From contig JACRCS010000428.1 of NCBI GenBank assembly GCA_016218905.1, positions 1 to 10,893 of the forward strand: DNA of 10,893 nt, written 5' to 3'. Position 1 is the first letter of the stretch; each line of letters begins with the position of its first letter. The DNA is from Deltaproteobacteria bacterium. Lineage in GTDB: Bacteria; Desulfobacterota_C; Deferrisomatia; Deferrisomatales; JACRMM01. Below the pieces are notes generated by a model, which was not told where the DNA came from, made no database searches, and worked only from the letters and a program-made list of their open reading frames with translations. Of this stretch, positions 6,802 to 10,893 are shown one piece after another. The position numbers and the translations under genes are program-made.

Positions 6802-6913
6802 GGCCGGTGGGCTTCAGCAGAGAGCGAGGGATCCCTCTCTTTGTACTCCGGCAGGGCTTCGCAGTCACGCCTTCTCGCACGGAAACCAGCTCTCCGATCC
6901 AGGATTCCGGCGG

Positions 6914-7360
6914 TCAAGCGTCGTACTTGGGGATGGGGACCTTCAGGAACTCGATGCCCTCCTCCCGGAGGGCGTCCTCTTCGTCCGGCGTCGTCGTGCC
7001 GCGGATGTTCCGGGCTTCGGCCTCGCCGCTCTCGATCTTCCGCGCCTCCTGGGCGAAGGCGCCGCCCACGTCCTCGAAGTGGGTCTCGACGAAGGTCGCC
7101 AGGGCCTTGAAGAAGGCCTGGGGCGTGACCGGCCCGGGCGCGCCGCCGCCGCTCGGCGCGGGCGCACTCGTCCCCTCTTTGGGACCCGAGCGCCGCCCCA
7201 CGTGCACGGCGATCGGACTCAGCTCCTTCGTGATCCGCGTCGAGCCGCACACGGGGCACGTCAGGAGCCCCTCGGCGAGCTGCGCCTCGAAGTCCTCCCG
7301 GTTCCGGAACCACCCCTCGAAAGGGTGCCGGTTCTCGCAAGCGAGCTGAAACACGATCAT
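6914..7360 (-). CDS. DUF1178 family protein
   Basis: This is a 148-residue protein of unknown function. The start MIVFQLACENRHPFEGWFRNREDFEAQ and CPVCGS (35-40) are the hallmark of DUF1178. C8, H12 and the CPVC pair could form a small zinc ribbon, as in regulatory-type Zn-finger proteins. The middle (about 59-82) is Gly/Pro/Ala-rich and low-complexity. The C-terminal half is acidic and helical and ends in EGIEFLKVPIPKYDA. The ATG at 7360 is supported by GGGAG about 8 nt upstream. The frame also stays open upstream through a 9-bp repeat as a Thr-Lys-Pro run, which I do not believe is translated. The neighbouring PLP enzymes give no clear functional hint. Confidence 0.88.
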   Translation of the reverse strand: MIVFQLACENRHPFEGWFRNREDFEAQLAEGLLTCPVCGSTRITKELSPIAVHVGRRSGPKEGTSAPAPSGGGAPGPVTPQAFFKALATFVETHFEDVGGAFAQEARKIESGEAEARNIRGTTTPDEEDALREEGIEFLKVPIPKYDA

Positions 7361-7395
7361 CCGTTCAGCTCCCCGTCCGTAGGCCGTCGATCTCC

Positions 7396-7449
7396 GTTTC
7401 GTTGGTTTTGTTGGTTTCGTTGGTTTCGTTCGTCTTGGACCAATCGGAC
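7396..7449. repeat. 9-bp tandem repeat array C
   Basis: The gap between the aminotransferase stop and the DUF1178 start holds 9-bp units with plus-strand consensus GTTTCGTTG, at 7396, 7405, 7414 and 7423. It then grades into diverged units at 7432 and 7441 (GTCTTGGAC, CAATCGGAC). A further CAACC/GGACCAA-rich tail runs to about 7476. The diverged end contains GGACCAA, the core of array B, hinting at a shared origin or mechanism. Confidence 0.8.
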
Positions 7450-7484
7450 CAAATTCAACCAACGGACCAACCGACCGCCGTCCC

Positions 7485-8675
7485 TCACGCGCCCGCGCTC
7501 CCGAGGGCGTCGACGTACCGTTCGAGGCGGTCCATGCCCTCCGCGATGTTCTCGATGGAGTTGGCGTAGGTGAACCGGAGGTATCCCTCGCCGCCCTTCC
7601 CGAAGTCGACGCCGGGCGTACAGCCCACGCGGGCCCGTTCGAGGATGTCGAAGGCGAGCCGGTAGCAGTCCACGCCGAGATGGCGCGCGTCGACGAAGAG
7701 GTAGAAGGCGCCGGTGGGATAGCAGCGGAACGAAAAGCCCATCCGCTCCAGACGGTCGATCATGTAGCGCCGCCGTTGCGCATAGATCGAGACCATCTTC
7801 GTGACCTCCGCCGACGTGCTCGAGAGCGCGGCGATGCCGGCCCGCTGGACGAAGGCGTTGGCGGAGATGAAGAAGTTCTGCTGGATCTTCTGGATCGGGC
7901 GGACGAACTCGGGCGGCGCGATGAGGTAGCCGAGCCGCCACCCCGTCATGGCGTAGAGCTTGGAGAAGCCGTTTACGACGAAGGCCCGGTCGGTGAACTC
8001 CAGGATCGAGTGCTCGCGGCCCTCGTAGACGAGGCCATGGTAGATCTCGTCTGAGATTACGTAGGCGCCCTCCGACTCGGCCAGGCGAGCGATGGCGGCC
8101 AGGCGCTCCCTGGAGATGACCGTACCTGTGGGATTCGCGGGGGAGTTCACGAGGATCCCCTTGGTCCGGGCGTTGAGACGGCCCTTCAGCTCCTCCGGGA
8201 CGAACTGGAAGCACTCCTCCTCCCGGACGCGCACGTACGCCGGAACGCCGTCGCAGAACTCGATGAGCGTTGGATAGGAGGCGTAGTGGGGATCGGTGAG
8301 GACGATCTCGTCGCCCGGATCGAGGAGCGCCGCGAAAATCAGGAAGAACGCGGGCGAAGAGCCCGAGGTGATGATCACCCGTTCCGGATCGACGTCGACG
8401 CCGTAGCGAGCACGGTAATGGGTCGCGATGGAGGCCCGAAGCTCGTGGACCCCGAGGCTGTGGGTATAGTGGGTGTCGCCCCGCTCCAGCGCCTCCACGG
8501 CGGCCCGGCGCACGGCCTCCGGCGTGTCGAAGTCCGGCTCCCCCACCTCCAGGTGGATGACGTGCTCGCCGCCGCGCTCCATCGACTGCGCCGTCTCGAG
8601 GACATCCATGGCGATGAAGCTCGGGATCTCCCGCGCGCGCCTCGAAACCGGCCCCAGCTTGCGGTCCTTTTCCAT
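7485..8675 (-). CDS. Class I/II PLP-dependent aminotransferase
   Basis: This is a fold-type I aminotransferase, predicted to move amino groups between an amino acid and a 2-oxoacid using pyridoxal phosphate. The 396-residue protein has the substrate-cap motif HLEVGEPDFDTP (41-52), N181 in NSPANPTG, D209 and Y212 in ISDEIYHG, the Schiff-base lysine K239 in VNGFSKLYAMTGWRLGY, and a C-terminal LRFTYANS with the carboxylate-binding arginine. It belongs with the AspC/AlaT-like group; substrate is not readable from sequence. The ATG at 8675 fits the usual family start shortly before LGPVSRRAREIPSF. An in-frame ATG at 8717 would add 14 residues, and neither has a strong ribosome site. The 254 bp between this gene and the hydrolase stop show no further gene or repeat. 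Confidence 0.9.
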   Translation of the reverse strand: MEKDRKLGPVSRRAREIPSFIAMDVLETAQSMERGGEHVIHLEVGEPDFDTPEAVRRAAVEALERGDTHYTHSLGVHELRASIATHYRARYGVDVDPERVIITSGSSPAFFLIFAALLDPGDEIVLTDPHYASYPTLIEFCDGVPAYVRVREEECFQFVPEELKGRLNARTKGILVNSPANPTGTVISRERLAAIARLAESEGAYVISDEIYHGLVYEGREHSILEFTDRAFVVNGFSKLYAMTGWRLGYLIAPPEFVRPIQKIQQNFFISANAFVQRAGIAALSSTSAEVTKMVSIYAQRRRYMIDRLERMGFSFRCYPTGAFYLFVDARHLGVDCYRLAFDILERARVGCTPGVDFGKGGEGYLRFTYANSIENIAEGMDRLERYVDALGSAGA

Positions 8676-8929
8676 CTCGAAAACGGCCTCATTTGGCAAA
8701 ACAGCGTCCGCCGGCATATTAACAGCGCCGTCGCGCCCGGGGCAAGGCAACGGCGGCCGGAGCCGGGGGGCGCCGAGACGCTGCCCCGCTCCGCCACGCT
8801 CGAGGCCGTCCAGCAGCGCTTCCCGCGAGGCGAGGAAGTCGCCGCCGGAGCGCGTGCAGTGATTAGTACGCCGTCTGGCCCTCCGGAGCCTCGAGCGGCT
8901 CGATCAAGCCGTCCTCTAGGCCACGACCG

Positions 8930-9844
8930 TCACTTCTCCGGCTTCCGGGCGAGTCTGCCGATTGCGGTCTCCAGGGCGGCGTTGAACTCCTCCGGACGGG
9001 CCATCATCAAGAAGTGGTCCGCGCCCTTCAGGACGATCGCCTCGTAGGAAAGCATGTGTCGCCGGTTCGCCACGTAGTCGATGGGCCAGAGGTCTCCGTT
9101 GACGGTCACCACGGGCACGCGAACCTTCTCGAAGACCCTGGCCGCTGCACCGGTGACGTACTGCGCCATCATCTCGTTCATCGCGCTCAGCGCGACGGCA
9201 GGCGGTGCGGCCGAGATGTCCGAGAGGATCCACTCCCGAAGCTGCGGATCGGTCCCGGGCGAGAACATGCCTGCGACGAACTGGCGGCTTGCGGTCCTGA
9301 AATTCCTCTTCAAGGGAGCGATCATCTTCTCCAGCTCCTTGCGGGTCATCGGGTGCTCGACGTTTTCCAGCGTGTCGACTCCGATCAACCCGACGACGCG
9401 GTTCGGCATGAGCCGGGCAGCCTCCGCGATCACCGAGCCGCCCATGGAGTGACCGATGAGGATCACGGATCGGGCACCTGCCGCATCCGCCACCGCCCGC
9501 ACGTCTTCCCCGAACGCGCCCATCGTGTACCGCCTGCGTCCCGAGCCCGAGTGCCCGTGGCCCGCGAGGTCGAGGGCGACGACTCGATGGGTCCTGGCGA
9601 AATAGGGGACCTGCGCGCGCCAGTACCGGCCGTCGCAACTCCACCCGTGCACGAACACGAGCGTCGGCTCGCCGGCGCCGGAGACCTCGTAGGAGATCGG
9701 AGTGCCGTCCTTGGAACGGGCAATGCGGGGCCAATCCGTTCCGGCGTGGAGCGGCCCGGCGCTCAAGAGCAGGAAGAGCAGACAGGTGACCCAGCGCATC
9801 CGATGCTTCGTAAACCGAAGGCAGTCCGTCTCGTCCTTCGTCAT
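8930..9844 (-). CDS. Secreted alpha/beta-fold hydrolase
   Basis: This 304-residue alpha/beta hydrolase has an N-terminal signal peptide: a basic stretch near residues 10-17, the hydrophobic run VTCLLFLLLSAG (19-30) and a likely cut after PLHA (31-34). This suggests a periplasmic or exported enzyme. The oxyanion region FVHGWSCDGRYW (64-75), nucleophile S133 in GHSMGG, acid D251 (or D256) in VNGDLWPID and H277 in GADHFLMM complete a normal catalytic triad. The reaction is probably ester, lactone or similar hydrolysis; the substrate is unknown. The ATG at 9844 has AGAGG about 4 nt upstream, and an ATG at 9799 would leave a shorter, also functional, signal peptide. A perfect inverted repeat sits 17 bp upstream of the ATG at 9862-9882. 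Confidence 0.88.
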   Translation of the reverse strand: MTKDETDCLRFTKHRMRWVTCLLFLLLSAGPLHAGTDWPRIARSKDGTPISYEVSGAGEPTLVFVHGWSCDGRYWRAQVPYFARTHRVVALDLAGHGHSGSGRRRYTMGAFGEDVRAVADAAGARSVILIGHSMGGSVIAEAARLMPNRVVGLIGVDTLENVEHPMTRKELEKMIAPLKRNFRTASRQFVAGMFSPGTDPQLREWILSDISAAPPAVALSAMNEMMAQYVTGAAARVFEKVRVPVVTVNGDLWPIDYVANRRHMLSYEAIVLKGADHFLMMARPEEFNAALETAIGRLARKPEK

Positions 9845-9861
9845 CCGGCCTCTCTTTCCGG

Positions 9862-9882
9862 CGCGTTCCGATCCGGAACGCG
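9862..9882. promoter_or_regulatory. Perfect 9-bp inverted repeat upstream of hydrolase
   Basis: CGCGTTCCG (9862-9870) is mirrored by CGGAACGCG (9874-9882) around the 3-bp centre ATC. It lies 17 bp before the hydrolase ATG, between the coding region and any upstream promoter. It could be an operator for a dimeric repressor or a leader hairpin. No neighbouring regulator gene points to a specific factor. Confidence 0.5.
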
Positions 9883-9993
9883 ACACGCAGGAACTTCCGA
9901 CCTCATGTGGACCATCGCCCGGGATGTACCGCCGGCCGCTTCTCAGGCCCTGAGTAACTGCACGTCCACTCTGGAATTTTGGCTTCGAAAGTT

Positions 9994-10082
9994 CCCCCTC
10001 CCCAGCGCGGGACGGGCTCAGGACGAGCCCGGATCGTGCAGGGCAGGAGGTGCGAGAGCGATCAGGCGACAGGGGGAGGGGG
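9994..10082. repeat. Palindromic element with 10-bp C/G-rich arms
   Basis: CCCCCTCCCC (9994-10003) and GGGGAGGGGG (10073-10082) are perfect reverse complements bounding an 89-bp unit. Inside is a second perfect hairpin, CGGGCTC-AGGAC-GAGCCCG (10013-10031), plus a possible GATCG/CGATC pairing further right. This looks like a small MITE- or REP-type dispersed element. It fills much of the 296-bp gap between the hydrolase and brnA, in which I see no gene. As RNA it would fold strongly and could end brnTA transcription, though no U-tract follows. Confidence 0.6.
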
Positions 10083-10140
10083 CGCCGGAGGCCCGTTCGC
10101 GACCGGAGCGCCGGAAGGCCCATTTCCGGATGGGCACCGG

Positions 10141-10416
10141 CTAGCCCCGCCGGTGGGCCTCCATGTACGCACGCAGGAGCGCGTTCATCCTGCTCTGGTA
10201 GCCCTTCCCCTGCTTCCGGAACCACTCCAGCACGTCGGAGTCGATCCGCAAGGAGACCTGCTCCTTCGTAGGCCGGACCGGAAGTCCTTCGTGCACCACG
10301 GCTCGGGCGAAGTCCTCGGCGGATACCTCCGGGATGTCGCCGTAATCGAGCTCTTCGTCTCGGGTGGCATCAACCCTGCTCAAGTCGCTCGCGATAGGCT
10401 TTCGTCTCCCGCTCAT
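10141..10416 (-). CDS. brnA: BrnA-family antitoxin
   Basis: This 91-residue antitoxin of a type II toxin-antitoxin pair neutralises BrnT by direct binding and, in the studied Brucella system, represses its own operon. The N-terminal half carries DEELDYGDIPEVSAEDFARAV (20-40), the toxin-binding type segment. The C-terminal half, EQVSLRIDSDVLEWFRKQGKGYQSRMNALLRAYM (52-85), is a ribbon-helix-helix-like DNA-binding domain with the family's GKGYQ-R-N-LR signature. The ATG at 10416 has GAGG about 7 nt upstream and lies inside the 3' end of brnT, a 47-bp overlap. A TTG 11 codons later would cut the overlap to 14 bp but lacks this ribosome site. The gene appears intact. Confidence 0.92.
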   Translation of the reverse strand: MSGRRKPIASDLSRVDATRDEELDYGDIPEVSAEDFARAVVHEGLPVRPTKEQVSLRIDSDVLEWFRKQGKGYQSRMNALLRAYMEAHRRG

Positions 10417-10648
10417 TGGCTTTCCTCATCGAGATTACCCGGACGGCTTCACCTCGGTACGTCCAAGCGAGTACAACGACGCGTCCCGCGAGCTGTCCGA
10501 AGGTGATACGGCGCAGCTCGCCGTAGTCCTGCCGCCGGTCCTCGATCGTAACGCACGGACCGGAAAGGACGACCTCCGCGTCCGCGAAGTCGAGCCCCCG
10601 CGCCTCGAACGTCGCTCGACGCTTCCCTTCGTCCCACTCCAGCTCCAT
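10370..10648 (-). CDS. brnT: BrnT-family ribonuclease toxin
   Basis: This 92-residue BrnT toxin has a RelE-like fold, and the characterised relative is an RNase that slows translation. It begins MELEWDEGKRRATFEARGLDFADAE, the family's 'fxWDexKxxxNxxKHGvsFxxA' region, with the KHG positions replaced by EARG. It ends VRVISMRKANERETKAYRE (69-87), which is the RiISaRxAxxxExxxY signature with Met for the usual Ala. Basic residues expected for catalysis (K9, R10, R74, K75) are present. It is transcribed before brnA, the usual order for this family, from a promoter region containing a 25-bp imperfect palindrome. It is very probably functional, and the pair is complete. Confidence 0.92.
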   Translation of the reverse strand: MELEWDEGKRRATFEARGLDFADAEVVLSGPCVTIEDRRQDYGELRRITFGQLAGRVVVLAWTYRGEAVRVISMRKANERETKAYRERLEQG

Positions 10649-10655
10649 CAGTCCA

Positions 10656-10680
10656 TTGTATAGACGTAACGTAGATACAA
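10656..10680 (-). promoter_or_regulatory. Putative brnTA promoter-operator palindrome
   Basis: A 25-bp near-palindrome lies 7 bp before the brnT ATG. On the minus strand it reads TTGTAT, two bases, ACGT, one base, ACGT, two bases, ATACAA, with 20 of 24 symmetric positions pairing. Its downstream half overlaps TATACAAT, a plausible -10 element. BrnA proteins repress their own operon by binding DNA near the promoter, so this is the obvious operator candidate. The site is A/T-rich against a G/C-rich background. Confidence 0.6.
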
Positions 10681-10755
10681 CAAGAGAACGGAATTGGTTT
10701 CGTCAGACACCCCCCGCGCGCTGCCTGCCCGATGGTCTTTTTCCCCTCCCCTCGG

Positions 10756-10761
10756 TATCAT
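10756..10761 (+). promoter_or_regulatory. Possible -10 element of uvrC
   Basis: TATCAT ends 6 bp before the uvrC ATG. No ribosome-binding site lies between it and the start, only ACCCCC. If this hexamer is the -10 box, transcription would begin at or within a base of the ATG, giving a leaderless message. A -35 element is not recognisable at the expected distance. Confidence 0.35.
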
Positions 10762-10767
10762 ACCCCC

Positions 10768-10893
10768 ATGGATCTGCGCGAGAAGGTCGCTTCTTTCCCC
10801 GTCGTTCCGGGCATTTACCTCATGAAGGACGCTCAGGGACGGGTGCTCTACGTCGGCAAGGCGAAGGAGCTCCGCGGCCGGGTTCGGAACTAC
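10768..10893 (+). CDS. uvrC: Excinuclease ABC subunit C, N-terminal fragment (runs off window)
   Basis: The first 42 codons of UvrC, the nuclease of nucleotide excision repair that makes the 3' and 5' incisions around a lesion with UvrA and UvrB. The visible part is the start of the GIY-YIG domain: [33 protein letters not shown] (10-42), with GIY at 15-17, YVG at 28-30 and the catalytic-region Lys/Arg residues. The ATG at 10768 fits the family start. The rest lies beyond the window. It is the only plus-strand gene and is divergent from brnTA across a 119-bp gap. Confidence 0.93.
   Translation, partial: MDLREKVASFPVVPGIYLMKDAQGRVLYVGKAKELRGRVRNY

Noticed and set aside
5779..7110. 443-codon plus-strand open frame opposite the desulfurase and DUF1178 genes
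   Set aside because: This is antisense shadow coding. The opposite strand carries complete, motif-bearing proteins.
7361..7462. N-terminal extension of DUF1178 with a Thr-Lys-Pro repeat
   Set aside because: The family start MIVFQLACENRHPFEGW coincides with an ATG that has a ribosome site. The upstream part is array C.
8872..8930. Short minus-strand tail encoding GLEDGLIEPLEAPEGQTAY then a stop, resembling a protein C-terminus
   Set aside because: It has no start or upstream domain; going upstream the frame enters the hydrolase gene. Too short to support.
9014..10144. 376-codon plus-strand open frame opposite the hydrolase
   Set aside because: The minus strand holds an intact signal peptide and catalytic triad. 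The antisense product has no known features and crosses the palindromic elements.

Overview
The window is high-GC bacterial chromosome. Compact core genes, GTG/TTG starts and GGAG-type ribosome sites are all consistent with an uncultured, non-Gammaproteobacterial lineage. An Acidobacteriota-like organism (for example Thermoanaerobaculia) would fit the gene style and the repeat-filled gaps. No single gene fixes the phylum, so this is only a weak inference.

Layout. Eleven of the twelve genes lie on the minus strand and are read right to left. Only the rightmost, the start of uvrC (10768 to the window edge), is on the plus strand. In minus-strand order they are: brnT-brnA toxin-antitoxin (10648-10141), a secreted alpha/beta hydrolase (9844-8930), a class I/II PLP aminotransferase (8675-7485), a DUF1178 zinc-ribbon-like protein (7360-6914), a cysteine desulfurase-family protein (6801-5665) and a PIN-PhoH ATPase (5545-4235). 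A tight cluster follows: tsaD, ksgA, a homoserine-kinase-II-like protein, a lipoate-protein ligase and a free-standing lipoyl domain protein (4128-340). The first four genes of that cluster overlap pairwise by 4 bp (GTGA, GTGA, ATGA), so they are almost certainly co-translated. The leftmost 340 bases hold no credible gene and are a mosaic of palindromic repeats.

How the genes fit together. tsaD (tRNA t6A37) and ksgA (16S rRNA dimethylation) are translation housekeeping genes. The tail of the cluster is more unusual. A short lipoate-protein ligase sits beside an 80-residue stand-alone lipoyl domain with an intact DKA lipoylation site, suggesting a dedicated carrier and ligase pair. The co-translated kinase-fold protein has lost both catalytic aspartates of its family (Ala in the HxD position, Gly in the IDF position) and looks like a pseudokinase. 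This three-gene module is the best candidate here for an undescribed system.

Non-coding structure is rich. Three gaps carry arrays of 9-bp units, each with its own unit sequence. A fourth carries a 46-bp tandem duplication. The left end has a 49-bp block repeated 256 bp apart among REP-like hairpins. A palindrome lies just upstream of the hydrolase, and an 89-bp inverted-repeat element lies between it and brnA. A 25-bp imperfect palindrome in front of brnT is a likely BrnA operator.
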